Assembly: GCA_963576735.1 (NCBI GenBank)
Contig: OY755184.1
Span: forward strand, 744,001-808,000
Length of the DNA stretch: 64,000 nucleotides
Source of the DNA: Bedellia somnulentella
Taxonomy: Eukaryota > Arthropoda > Insecta > Lepidoptera > Bedelliidae
Reading direction: 5' to 3'
Each line of letters starts with the position of its first letter. Within the stretch, counting starts at the first letter, position 1. Positions 26,201 to 41,200 of the stretch are shown one piece after another. The notes beneath the pieces were generated by a model. The model did no database searches, was not told the origin of the DNA, and worked only from the letters and a program-made list of their open reading frames with translations. The position numbers and the translations under genes are program-made.

Positions 26201-29200
26201 ACGCGCGGAAAAAGTTAGTCTTCGATTTTAAAAACTTAGAGTTACACTGTTTAATAGACGTTTAAAATCACTCATGGTTAGTATTCGAACACAAGTATAT
26301 CATTACTATGTTTCCTATCATTTCACATTGAAATAAAATGTATTACATACCATGCCTGTATGTTGCATACAAAGCCGGATTTTGAACATTGCTTAAACAT
26401 ACATAGGATATATGTTTTCGTATTTTTTCAAACCTACAATTTATTTCTCATGTATTTATCCCTTTCTCCCCAGGAATACCTAACCATCCTGAAGTCAGCG
26501 ACCCCCACCGCAGACGAGGGCAAGCTGTCCGAGCTGTTGTCGGCCGCGTACGCGCTGATCAGCCCCGAACTGCAACAGGTCACGCTGCCCGACTTCCCGG
26601 TCGACAGCTTGCTGGCAGCTGCTCGAATACTTGTAAGTATACTTTGTAGCGACCTCTAGACGGCGGACTCAATCACACAGAGGTTTTGAACTAGAATTAA
26701 CTCAGCCACTTTTGAAAGGTGGATGGTAGAATATGTTAAAATAGAGCATGCCGCCCGAACTGTTGTCGGCCGCGTACGCGCTGATCAGCCCCGAACTGCA
26801 GCAGGTCACGCTGCCCGACTTCCCGGTCGACAGCTTGCTGGCTGCTGCTCAGATACTTATTACTTTAATTCATTTATTATTTTCTATACCTACCTATAGT
26901 CACATAAAAAAACAGGTGTTTAAAGCATGAAGAATAAAAGGGTAGGAATGAAAAGATTGATGAATGTAGCTCAAAATTTTACCAGGATCGTACCAAGAAG
27001 TGACGATCGATAGTCTCTGCCTACTCCAAAAGTAACGGTTAATTTTGTAGCAATCTCTAGACGGCTGACTCACTCGGACACTAGCTGCGTCTCGTTATCT
27101 TCCAACGCGGTATTTCAACATTTCTCTAGCTAAGTATAAATCCAAACCTTGATATCATTGTATCATTCAGTTTGGGGCTTTTCAAATTACTGCGGGGCGA
27201 TGCGGTTGGAAACCTATTAACACATTTATTTTATAATAAAATCTATTCTCTTTAATACTGCCAAAAGTGGCTGAGGAATAATTGATTCACTATCTCTCCT
27301 CAATTGAATAGATGACTATAGTTTCCAGCGAAATAGGTTTTATTAAGTAAGTGTTCTATATAAAGTAATTTGAACCTAACCCTAAATTTATATTTTACAA
27401 AAGTCCTTGGATTGAACTTGGGACTGCGATATGATGAGGAGTCTTCGTTCCCCTCACGCAATATTGTCATTAGGATTGTCTGAAGGTTGCGGTTCTAACT
27501 ATATGCTTTGATTAATTACTTTGTTTTCAATAAGAGCTAGACACGTAAAACTACTGATCGACAACGAACTATTTAAAAGTAACTTTTGGAGGTGGCAATA
27601 TGTTACTTACAGAGATATAATTTACGTACATACATACATATACTCACGGCTATAAATCCCTAGAAGGGCTAGCCAGAGCTAAGGAATTAGAAATTCCTCA
27701 GCCACTTTTGGAAAGTTGAGTGGGGAAAAGATGGTCAAATAAAGGTTGTTGGTGATGGGTCTCCAACCGCATCGCCCAAAAATCCCTTAAAAGCCCCAAC
27801 GCCTCTTACGTACACCCACCGGAAGAAATGGGGTAATGCTATTCTAAGCCGACACTACACAGCATACAATTACGATTTAAATTTGCAATTTACATTACGA
27901 TAAAAATATTGTCCCAATACCTCCAGTCAAAAAACTAAATTTTAGACCACTAATGAACCAGACACTTTCATATAAAACTAAATACCAATATTTGTTCCAG
28001 GAACGCAACCCGAGCATTCCCGTCCACAAACTAATCTACCTCCTCTACCCATACCACACCTTCCTCTCCAAAGAACACGTGTCCAACGTCGAGACAGTTC
28101 TTCACAACTTGAACATCAACACAAAACCAAAATGCACTATCAACCTAAACCTCATCGAATATGGCAAGGGAAATTCGGCCTTAGTGACGTTGGAAGTCAA
28201 CGGACAGAAGAACCGGTTTCCTGTGCCGACTGGTGATAGGAAGCCAGGGTTGTTGGAGAAGAAAGTGGTGAAGACGGAGTACCAGAATCAGCTGTTGAAT
28301 GAGTTGCTTTTAAGTCATAGTGTCGCTGATTTTTGTGTTGTTGGTAAGTGGATCAAGTTTCCATTAGACTAGGTTCTATTAAAAAATTCTATTGCGGCTG
28401 AGATTAAATGTTAAATACATACATGCATATACTCATGGCTATATTTCCCTAGAAGGGGTAGCCAGAGCTAAGGAATTATAAATTCCTCAGCCACTTTTGG
28501 AAGTTGAGTGGGGAAAAGATGGTAAAAATAAAGGTTTTGGTAATGGGTCTCCAACCGCATCGCCCAAAAATCCAATAAAAATCCCCAGTACCCTTAGTCG
28601 CCTCTTACGACACCCGTGGGTAGATAGGGGTAGCGACATTCTAAGCCGGCACCACACGGTAACATTTAAATATGGATGATTATTTCTTAGAAGGCATCAT
28701 TGTTTAATATTAGAATTAATAAAATATCCCAAAAACCATTATATCAATATGATATAAATTGTTATGAGAAAAATACTCATAATGTGAATCCTTTGACCGA
28801 CCATTGTTAACCATATCTCACGTAAATTCAAATCTCTTAAAAAATTACATTACTGTAAGCGCCTTTCGATGATTCGAAAACCAAAGGATATGATAGTGCT
28901 ATTTTTTCTCACTCTACATGGCAAAATTACTCTTTCCAATTGCTACAACCCATACATAATATTTGCTGTGTAGTGCCGGCTTAGAATAACACTACCCCAT
29001 TTCTTCCGGTGGGTGTACGTAAGAGGCGACTAACGGTATTGGGGCTTTTAGGGATTTTTGGGCGATGCGGTTGGAGACCCATCACAAAAAAACCTTTATT
29101 TTTACCACCTTTTCCCCACTCAACTTCCAAAAGTGGCTGAAGAATTTATAATTCCTTAGCTCTGGCTACCCCTTTTAGGGAAATATAGCCGTGAGTATAT

Positions 29201-32200
29201 GTATGTATTAATAAATAAAGGAAAGAAAAATTTCGACACAGGCGGGATTCGAACCCGTGACCTCGTCTGTCTGCCTGTGTCGAAATTTTTCTTTCCTTTG
29301 TTTATTCTTTATTTATTAGTAATAATCCCCACATGAGGTTTTCATGAACAAAAAGATTTAAATTTTATGTATGTATGTATGTACATATTATTTCTCATGA
29401 TTTTCTTCTTACTTCTCACCATTATTTTCAGGTCCAAAAGGCTGCGGCAAAAGTCTCCTAATATCCCAGCTAGCCTCTATGCTGGGCTACACAATAGAGC
29501 CTATAGTCCTATACCAAGACATGACGGCCCGCGACCTGATGCAACAGCGGACTACTCTGGACAACGGGGACACGGTGTGGAGGAATTCCGCCCTTGTTGA
29601 CGCGGCGCTGAAAGGACATATGGCAGTGTTGGACGGATTGCATAGGATACATCCGAGCACGTTGGCTGTTCTGCATAGGTAAATATTTTTAATAGATCAA
29701 GTAAGCTAATAAATAAAGAATAAATAAAGGAAGGACAAAAATTCGACACAGGTGGGAATCGAACCCGCGACCTGGGGTATACGCCCCCGTCGCTCTGCCA
29801 TTGAGCTACCGTGTCAATGGCTGCCAGCGCGAAATTCTGCGGGGGCGTATACCCGAGGTCGAGGATTCGATTCCCGCCTGTGTCGAAATTTTTCTTTCCT
29901 TTATTTATTCTTTATTTATTAGTAATAATCCCCACATGAGGTTTTCATGAACAAATTAGATTTAAATTAGATCAAGTAAGCCCCTAGAAAAGGCCAAAAT
30001 GAACTTGTGGTAAGGAATACTAGCCCAACGATATAATTAATAGTATACAATACACTTTGAATAACACTCAATACTTTAAAAGAAGCATTCATATGCATCA
30101 TATAAATTTTGGCCGCAGCGAGATTTGAACTCCCAAACAAATAGGACAGGAATATAAATAATGCATTCATACATATATATACTCACGGCTATAAATCCCT
30201 TAACGGGATAGCCAGAGCTTTGGAATGAGAAATTATTTAGCCACTTTTGGAAGTTGAGTGGGGAAAAGATGGTAATAATAAATGTTTTTGGTGACGGGTC
30301 TCCAACCACATCGCCCAAAAATCACTTAAAAAGCCCCTATACCGTTAGTCGCCGCTTACGATCACCCACGGGTAGAAATAGGGTAGTTTTATTCTAAGCC
30401 GACACTACACGGCAATAATGTTAGTAAGCATGTGTTATTATTTGTATTCCGATCTTGTCTATTCATTTTTTGTGCATAAAGTCTTCGTTCGTAGTTTTAT
30501 AAGAAATAATTACTTTATTTTATTTTATTTTCATTTATTTAGGAAACAAACAGTCGTTTACATTACAAATGTACACAGTTATAAAAGAAACAATTAGATC
30601 TACAGCTCCATAAATTAATATTTTACACTTTTGTATGCGGCAGGTAGATACATCAGTATTGTTTTTATTTTATACATCAGGGTTTATCGAGCAATAATAC
30701 AATTAACCTAAGTAGAAAATTGGTTTAGAGAGATAACATGAAACTTTTATAAACGTTTACATAACAAATTACGTCTAAAATTACAAATCATCATTGATTT
30801 TTCAATTATTTTATCGATTTCACTAATGTATTTCTTTCGAACCCCACAGATTAGTCCACGATCGAGAGTTACAACTCCACGACGGAACTCGTCTGCTTCG
30901 CCACGACCGCTACGACGAGCTGGTAGGGGCTGGCAGGAACGCTCAACTGTTGGAACAGAGTGGCGTAAAGAGAATACATCCTGCTTTTAGGTAATTAATT
31001 GAGATATCTTTTAGAAACGCGTCTTTTTCAATTAAATACCACGCCCGTTTCGACGAGCTGGTAGGGGCTGGCAGGAACACTGGACTATTGGAACAGCGGG
31101 CTGCGGACAATTCAACCCGCTCAACTGGGATATCATAACTACTTCAGAAGGGGGATTTAGTAAAGTAAAATAAAATGCATTACAAAGTGTTTAGTAACAT
31201 ATTCTTCAAGACCAGTATTTTTTTAAAACTTGATTTTCTAACTAATAAATAAAGGAAAGGACACAGGCGGGAATCGAACCCGCGATCTTCGGATATACGC
31301 CGACGGGGCGTATAGAGCGACGGGGGCGTATACCCGAAGGTCGCGGGTTCGATTCCCGCCTGTGTCGAAATTTTTCCTTCCTTTATTTATTCTTTATTTA
31401 TTATTAATAATCCTCACATGAGGTTTTCATGAACAAAAATATTTAAATTATTTGATTTTCTAACTACATATTGTAACTTTTTCTTTGTGGAGGTCATTCT
31501 TTATCAACAGGTCAGTCATATGCAACACCGACTCCCTATTATCTTTACACATTTTATAAATGTAAAGCTGGCATTTTATTGTTATTTATGTTTTTATGTT
31601 CATGTCTGTGCTTTAGAACATAGGCTCCCTTAATACCGTGAAATTGTATAGGTCCTATTACATAAGACTAGCTTTTTGCCCGCGACTACGTTTGCGTGGA
31701 CTAAATTTTTTGCATCCAGTTTACGTCCAAAATACCAAAGCTTCTTCAAGCAAGCAAGTCTTCCAAGCTCAAACAGAAATAATTTACTGTTCAAAATAAA
31801 TTATTACATGATTAAAACTTTGGAATTTTCTCATTGGTCGGTTTGAAACATTTCCGACCAATGAGCGCGCGCGGTTGGCGGGAAATTTGGCAAGGGCTTC
31901 GCCGTATTCGAATGTGCATTTTTCTTTTTTGCTTTTTATTGCTCACCTGTAATTGGGACACGGGTCGAAATGGTCTCTATGTGAGAACGAACAATTTGGT
32001 ACTTAATAGAATGACTAAATCACTATAGTAACGCAATAGTAATGAAAATTGTCGGCAGATGGAAAATTGCTCGCGAGCGAATCAATTCAATCTCGTGACT
32101 GACACATTTGCGCGCGTTTTCGTATTTATAAATACTAACAATTTAACTAATCCAGTTATAGAAAATGTATAACTCCAGATGGAGACCTTTAATTTGATAC

Positions 32201-35200
32201 CTGAACCAATTTTCTAGCTCATAGCATCGCGACACAGGCTGGTTCACAAAATTCACCCTCCCTCGTTTAATATATAAGGATATTCCACAAAACAGCCTTA
32301 ATGGGGCCAGTTTGTATGTATACTGCAGACCAAAGTCGAAAACCAAATGTACCGTGTATTCTAAGCAAATAAAGAATTTTGAATTTGAATATAAAAGATA
32401 AGGTATTTATTAACATTGTAAATAACAATATTCTAGGATAGTCGCTCTAGCCGAGCCCCCAACGTTCGGTCGCGGTCAGCAGTGGCTGTCTCCCGAGATC
32501 CTCAGCTTGTTCGTCTTCCATGAGATGAGGAACCTTAGCAAGGCTGAGGAGATCTTCATCATTAAGGCTTTGGTAATTATGGGTTTTAGTTTTTGTGAGC
32601 TTTAAAGTGACATAACATAACATAACATAAACGTTCACGCCGAATATCCCCGAAGGGGTTGGCAGAGGTACTAATACTTCTGAACATCACGTGACTTTGT
32701 CACCTGGTGTTCAGAGTACCCACGTTTTGCATGGACAGTGTACTCACGTGATAGGGGGCAGGCCTATCGCCGTTTTGTACGAATACACTGTCACATGACT
32801 AAGTACAACTCAGTCATGTGGGTTTCCTCATGATGTTTTCCCTCACCGTTAACAACCATGATAAATTAACCACACATATGTCTTTAGAAAAGACAAATTG
32901 GTGTAGGCCCGACCCAGGATTCGAACACTAGTCGTTTGCACGATAACCGAGTGTTCTACCCACTGGGCTATCACGGTTCAGTGAAAGGGAAAGTGAATGA
33001 TATATAATTTTAAAACATAATGTAAAAATATGTTTTCGCATATCATACTGATACCTAAGATAGAATATAATTATAAAAAGAGTTAAAGATTCCGCTAAAA
33101 CTTATTGACCTCAGTGACTGAAATAAGTCCTATAGCAAACGTATTTTTTCATAATAAGTATTTGTGTAGCCTGTTCTTAACATCTTAAAAACGGTTGACG
33201 ACTGAAATTTTTCAAATATGAATTATATTATCTGTAAAATGAACGTCCTGAAATGAATGAAATGAAGCTGTGTAGTGTCGGCTTAGAATAGCACTACCCC
33301 ATTTCTTCCGGTGGGTGTACGTAAGAGGCGACTAACGGTATTGGGGCTATTAAGGGATTTTTTGGCGATGCGGTTGAAGACCCATCACCAACAACCTTTA
33401 TTTTACCATCTCTTCCCCATGCAACTTTCCAAAAGTGGCTGAGGAATTTCTAATTCCACAGCTCTGGCTACCCCTTTTAGGGATTTATAGCCGTGAGTAT
33501 ATGTATGTATGAACTCCCTAAGGTGTTAAGTAATCATACCATAATTTGTTTTCAGTATGGAGACATATCAAAACCACTTCACTCAATAATTGAATTAGCT
33601 GACGAATTAAGAAAATCAGAAGACGCCACACTAAAAAACTTATCAACTTCATTATCCACCCGACAATTACTAAGAATCGCCAGTAGAATTTCCAAATATC
33701 CTACTGACTCAGCTTACGAAACTATTCAAAGAACATTTTTAGCCAAATTTCTACCAAACTTAGCAAGACGAGCACTAGATGGCGCTAGTAGTAAAATCGG
33801 TATTGAAGCTCCACAAAAATTCGGTATCTTTGGAGGAACTAACGAAGAAAAAGTAAAATGTTCATCCAAAAATGGCGTTCTAACTATAGGAAAAACTAGC
33901 ACAGAGATATACAAAACCGATGCGCTTACCAAAGTACCTGATATTCTATTTTACGATGTACCCCAACACATGAGATTATTAGAATGGTTGCTACAAGACT
34001 TCTTACTTGGCAACCATTTGTTGCTAGTAGGAAACCAAGGTGTTGGTAAAAATAAGATTGCAGATAGACTATTACAGCTTCTGAATAGACCAAGAGAATA
34101 CATTCAGCTTCACAGAGACACGACAGTCCAATCCTTAACAGTGCAACCTACAGTTCAAGACGGTGTAGTGATTTACGAAGACTCACCGCTAGTAAAAGCT
34201 GTGAAATATGGTCATGTATTAGTTGTAGATGAGGCTGATAAAGCACCTACTCATGTGACGTGTATTCTAAAGACATTGGTAGAGAATGGAGAAATGATTC
34301 TAAGTGATGGAAGAAGAATTGTTCCGAAGCATATGCTGGAGAGTTCCGGAGGAGCGGTAGACAAGTTCATTCCTGTTCATGATGATTTCAGAATGATTGT
34401 GTTGGCTAATCGACCTGGGTTCCCGTTTTTGGGAAACGATTTCTTTGCTTCTCTGGGTAAGTGTTATAAAATGTTATTGCGCATGCGCAGGGCAAATTGC
34501 TTTAATATATATTTAAAGACTCTATTAATTTTATACCTTATACCTACCCAAAAAGCGTAAGAAGTGTTCCTAACCACGGACTCTTAGTCACTTCGTATTG
34601 ATTGAGAAGTGATGGCGAAATAAATACAGATATCGCCAATTCGGTATGCAAAGTTTTTTTTTGGTATTTATTAAATATTTTTATTCGATAGCAAACACGA
34701 AAATAAATAACTAATTTGAATATTTTTTAATTAAAATGAACAATTGCAAAGTTATGATTTTTTAAAGATTGTTCAACTTTTGTACTTGAAAATATCACGT
34801 AGCGACATGCAAATAAAGCGAAATGTTTAGTAAAAATGTTGCTAATTGCAAAATATTTCACGAATTTGTGATCCCAAATGAAATTATTACGATATTATAC
34901 TAAACAAACCTATGATTTTCGATGTTTTATTAATAAACTGCAAGAACGAATGTCTTTGACATAACGCTGAAGGTCAAATACAGTTACAGTTTTTTGCTAA
35001 AATAACGGTCATCCTATCTCTGTTTGATTTAATTTCAAGAAAATATGTTTTCTCTCGAAATGGTTTCGTAATCAGCACCACTTATGTAAAAGTTTGCATA
35101 CCGAATTAGGTTTTTTTTTTGCGTCTTGATTTATTATAATGATGGGTTTGGCTTTGTCATTTTAAATAATGTGAAAAACGCACATTTTTGTAAACGATAA

Positions 35201-38200
35201 TAAATACAACTGACGAATTTGACATATAACAAATACATGCATACATACGGCTACTAATTCCAAAAAAGGGTAGCCAGGGCTTTAGAATTATAATATTTTC
35301 AGCCATTTTATATACTGTCGGCGTAGAATATCGGTAACCCATTTCTTCCTACGGGTATCGTAAGAGCTGACTTATTTATTTAAGAGATTGTTGGGCGATG
35401 TGCCCACCATTAAAAGCCTTAATTTTACAAACTCATCCTTAGTCAACTTCCACAATAAGCAATTTTCTTAAATAATCATATTTTCAATCGTAAAACTCAC
35501 TAAATAATTCATCCCCCAGGCGACCTCTTCTCCTGCCACGCGGTAGACAACCCCTCAATCGACTCAGAACTAGAGTTAGTTCGCTCGTACGGTCCTGACG
35601 TGCCTCAAGAAGTCATGAAGAAGTTGGTCACAGCCTTCGCCGCTTTGAGAGATATGGCCGACACTGGCAGACTTGCCTACCCTTACTCGACAAGGGAGCT
35701 TGTCAATATTGTTAAACATCTTCAGGTATGTAGACATACATACATACACATACTCACGCCTATAAATCCCTTGAAGGGGTAGCCAGTTCTAGGGAATGAG
35801 ACATTTCTCAGCCACCTTTGGAAGTTGCGTGGGGAAAAGATGGTGAAATAAAGGTTGTTGGTGATGGGTCTCCGCATCGCCCAAAAATCCCTTAAAAGCC
35901 CCAATACCGGAAGAAATAAGGCAGTGCTATTCTAAGCCGACACTACACAGCAGTGAAGCATGTAGACGAAGGTGATAAAGATTTTCTGTGTGTGTGTAAG
36001 AATGAATATTGGTTTTAACTATTTACTTATAGTTTATAGAAAGATCAAAAGCAATCGTCTGCTCCTATTTTTCCCGAATAAGTTTTTGTTGTTGTGTAGT
36101 TGTTGTTGTTGAATAAATAAGCGGGTCTTCAATGTAGATCCATGAAGTATTTATAAATAGCAATTGTATACAAATTGTTGAAACGACTAGCTCGGTCTGA
36201 GTCCATCTGAGTACGCCAAATGTATTAGAACAAACATGACCCAGGAGTTATCGGCTCGGGTCGTATTAACTCCTGATGGACAAATAGCTATTGAGCACAC
36301 TTTTTAGGCGTTCTTAAAGCACCTACCAAATATTATTATACTCCCATCCCAAAAATAGGTAGCCAGATCTACAGAATTAGAAATTTAATTTGTAAGACTT
36401 AACCCAGTCTGGAAGGATATTGCAGGCTTAAATCACCTGATTATCCGAAAATTAAGATGATTCCGTGCTTCGGAGGGCGCGTTAAGCCGTCGGTCCCGGC
36501 TACTATTACGTTAGTAGTCGTTAGTCTACCAACGCGGAATTGGCCAGCATTGGTGGACTATGGCCAAATTTAAATTTTAAATCGCCCTATATAGGGTAGG
36601 CTCGAGCCCCTTGTAAATGAGCTGGGAGGATTTATAATTGAAACTTTTTACTCCTAGAAATATCCCGAAGAAGACTTAGCAACAGCCATAAGCAACGTAT
36701 TCGACTTCGACCGCTACAGCCAAGACATGGCCGACACATTGTTAGAGGTTCTACATTCCAGCGGACTGCCGACAGAGGGCGTGCTTCAAGGTCGCTCCAA
36801 GGACGCGCTGAGGAAACTACAGGCTACCATTGAAAGGTTTAGTGGGTAAGTTTTAATGGGTTATTGGGTTGTTAGGAGTGTGTATCACCCCACTGTGTGC
36901 CAACTTATAATTTGTAAAATTAAATAAAATAATCATTTATTTCAAAATAAAAAGATAAATCTTTGTTTTTTGAACGTCAAATTTTAACTTAATACTAGGT
37001 TTACTTCGGATTCGGATGGTGTTTTGTTGAGAGAAGAACCCGTAAGAAACTCGTCAACACACATCTTTTTTTAACGTTTATTACAATTTTGGTGTTAGCC
37101 CGGAAACATCCTGCACAGAGCCCTGATGACACCAAGCCACTTCATCATTAATGTAATCATTGACATTGTAATAGGCTTTCGAACTAAGATTTCCTTTAAC
37201 TGCTGCTTTGAATTTTGTTTCTGATAAATTTAAAATGTCCTCAGGTATTTATTATACATTTTTACGCATAACCCCATGAAAGATGTATTTACTTTTGACA
37301 ATCTGTATTTTGGTACTGATATTTTATTGTTGTCTCTCAGGTTTCGAATATCTGTCACAATTTTTCACAAAAGAGGCCTGATTCTTTCTTACATACATAA
37401 TATTTTCATAAATATATTGACATGGCAGCGTCACTATATTTATTGTTTTAAACAATTCCCTCAGATAATCTCGGGATCTCAAATTGTATATAGCTCTTAT
37501 TGCTCTCTTTTGGAGTATAAATATGGAACCAACATCAGCTGCTCTGCCCCAGAGTAAAATACCGTAAGACATTACACTATGAAAATAGCTGTAATAAACT
37601 AATCGAGCTGTCTGTACATCTGTTAAATTTCTTATTTTTCTAACGGCATATGCAGCACTACTTAGCCTGCCAGCTAGTGAGCTAATGTGGGGTCCCCATT
37701 GGAGCTTGGAGTCCAGAGTTATCCCTAAGAAAACTGTTTCCTCCGAAAATACTAACTTTTCATTATTTAAAATTATTTCGTTATCAACGCACCTAACATT
37801 AGGTAATATAAATTTAATGCATTTGGTTTTTTTACCATTCAGTACAAGATTATTGGAAGCGAACCATGTTTGAATCTGTGATCTTTCTTTCAACGTCAAA
37901 TACTAAAGAAGTATCATCAGCAAATAACTCTATCTCGGAAATTTTCTCGACCATGAACGGCAAATCATTAATATAAACTAAAAATAAAAATGGCCCCAAA
38001 ATAGAACCCTGCGGAACACCCATTTTTACATGAGTTCCAGGTGATATTGCATTATTGATTTGCACTTTCTGTATCCGATCCGAAAAGTAAGACTTTATTA
38101 ATTTAAGAGCGTCACCTTGTATGCCATAATGTTCTGATTTAATAACAAGGATTTCATGATCTGCACAATCAAATGCCTTCGTAAGATCGCAAAACAAACC

Positions 38201-41200
38201 AATAGCAGCATTTTTGCGTTCCCACGAATCAAAAATGTGTTTCATTAAGGCAACGCCTGCATCAGTGGTAGAGCGGCCCTTCGTAAAGCCAAATTGTTTT
38301 GGTTGAAACAATTTGTTTGAAGCGAAATGCAAAAGCATTTGATTGAACATTAGTTTTTCGAATATTTTACTTAAAACTGGCAGAATTGATATGGGTCTAT
38401 AACCATCAGGACTAATTTTATCTCCTCCGGATTTAAGAAGTGGTACAATTTTACTATGCTTCATGAGATTTGGAAAGATTTTATTTCTTATACATTCATT
38501 AAATATATCTGCTAAATATGGAGCCAAAGTAACAATAAAATTATGGCAAACTTTCACTGACATACCCCAAATGTCTTCAGAACTTTTTAGTTTAAATGTT
38601 TTTAAACATTTTTCGATATCTGTAGGGCTGACATCTTTAAAACAAAACAAAGTTTTGCACCTATCAACATTTTGTTGTAACAAGTGTTGAGCTTTTATTA
38701 CCGATGTGTTTAAATATTCAGACGTATAGTGTGACGTATATTTGTATTTATTCTTAGCTAGAGAAGTATTTAGATACCGTGATGTAGGATCATGAGAGAG
38801 ACGCTCCTAGTGTGCGAGTGAGTTCGCCGTCTAGAGTTAGCTGCAAGCGTATCGTGAGGTTTGTGTAAAATTTATTATACCATATATCGTTGAGTTTCTA
38901 CTAGTGATGCAACGGAACTGGCATAACGGAAGCAGAAACGGAAACAGATATCAAAAGTAAATCTTAACGGAAGCGGAAACGGAAGCGGAAGCGGAAACGG
39001 AAGCGTTAACACTATGAAAAAAAGATCAATTTTACATAAAAAAAAATATTTTATTAAATTTGTACGCTCGACGTCGTCGCTCGTGTACAACTGTCCACGC
39101 GCGGCCCCCGCAACCACCCGCGCCGTGCCGCCGTTGCGTCTACTGCTCCGTTAAGACTTCTGTTATCAAGTTTGCGGAACCAGAAGCAGAAACAGAAGTG
39201 AAAAAACATGCGGAACTTCTGCAGTTGCGGAAGCGGAAGCAGAGTTCTGTTGCAACACTAGTTTCTACCTTGTAATATGCGGCAAATCATCACTACAATT
39301 TTGTCGCGTGTAATCCGATGTATCAGGTATATTAGCAACAGGTTCGACTTCTACCGTAAGTAATTGGATTACTTAGGCGTGTGGGAACAACAAAGACATA
39401 CTGGCGAGTGCAATCCACTGTATACCAATTTAAATTTTGAATGTATGTTTGACTATTTGTATACCGCGATTTAATATTATGATATGCTGCTAGTGCGTGT
39501 GTGATGGAGGTTGGTGTTTAATGTTTTGTTTGGTATATTAATTGGTAACTATATACTAATGTGCGTTATATGAGCCAAGTTACCATTATATATTGCTTGG
39601 GGCCAATTGGATATTAAAAGTGGAATGACAAAAATTAAATTTTAAAATTTATACTAATTTATTAAAACAAATAATATACAGTAAAGTATTACATACATAC
39701 ATACATATACTCAAGGCTGTAAATCCCTAAAAGGGGTAGCCAGAGCTAAGGAATCAGCAATTCCTCATTCTATTATTCGCTTGATTAAATAAACAAACCT
39801 TCTACCACGTCTCTATAGCAACTACCGTCATAAGAAATTACAATACTACCCCAACTAAAACATCATATATTTTCTCAGCAAAGACGTATCAACCCCTAAA
39901 CACGGCAAAGAAGACCCGAAGAACGAGCCCCACGTGGGCGGCAACACGTGGGCGGGCGGCTCGGGCGGCCGCGACACCGCCGGGCTGGGGGGCAAGGGCG
40001 GGCCCTACCGGCTGGATAAGGGACATGATGTGCATCAGGTATGTTATGGATTATGTGTGTTACTTTATATACTACTAACTTTGTCCGCGTGTGAAAAGTA
40101 CCCTATTATTTAATCCAGACTTCTAACTATACGTCTGCAAAATTTCAAAGCAATCGGTTGAGTAGTTACGGCGTGAAAGCGGCACAAATAAACTGCTAAA
40201 ATGCTTGAGCTGGCTTTGTAATACAAACTTAAATTTTCTCATATTTCTGTCTCAGAGGTTTGAGAAAATATTTCCGGATAACAATAACTCTAACATTGCA
40301 TTCACATGTAGGTCCCGAAAAAAATGGTAGGTATTCTAATCCTCATCACCTTGATTGATGTTTTTGTTATTTAAGATACAGATTCTACCATCTATATTAC
40401 CTATTATAATTTAAAGATTATATATTTATTATAAGTGATTATCCATACTAATATTATAAATCCATACTAATATTATAAATGGGAAAGTGAGTTAGTTTGT
40501 TTGTTTATTTGTGGCGCTTTCACGCCGCAACTACTTAACCGATTTCTTTGAAATTTTGCAGACATATAGTTAGAAGTCTAGATTAAATTATAGAGCACTT
40601 TTATCCCGGAAAAATGGTATTCCCGAGGGATAACAAAAATATTGTTTGCTTGCGCTGTGTGTCGTAACAAGGTAATATTTAGTTCTCGAGGAATGCAAGA
40701 GATGGCGCGGGTATTTTTTAAAACGTGGTAACGATGTATTTTTAAGATACATAAGAAGTGGGTTGATATTTTACGCTTTAACCAGGGGCCGGAAACTTTC
40801 CGACATCCTCACTTTGTGGATTTTAGCAGCGCAATCTTCAACCTTTCAGCTGAATCCTTATAAAAACGCGCGGCGTTGTTTGCATGTTAACCAATAGATG
40901 GCGCTGTCTGAACTTTCTACATCGCGGTATGATTTCTTCTTTATTAGAGTATATAAACCCAGAATCTGATACAACAACTATTAAAGTGTTACCTAATAAA
41001 AAATATCTTTGATACAAATGACTGAGAAGTTTGAAGATTCGACTTATAATGTTATATGTCAATGTAATAGATCATCGTTCGTTACTTTACTTACTTGCAC
41101 TTTTCGAGTCACTAATGTTTATATTGTAATATGCATTTTATAGACTTTAGGTTTTTCGCAGTAGGCTAAATAATAGTTAAGTAGGTAGGTTAGTTTAGTG

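Noticed and set aside
26360..26473. N-terminal extension of exon 6 from an upstream ATG
   Set aside because: The frame is open by chance through the intron; the acceptor ccccag at 26468-26473 and VWA8 similarity start at 26474.
36846..39878. Hidden VWA8 middle exons in intron 13
   Set aside because: Both strands read: only LINE reverse transcriptase on the - strand and repeats were found; no stretch resembles the missing VWA8 region.
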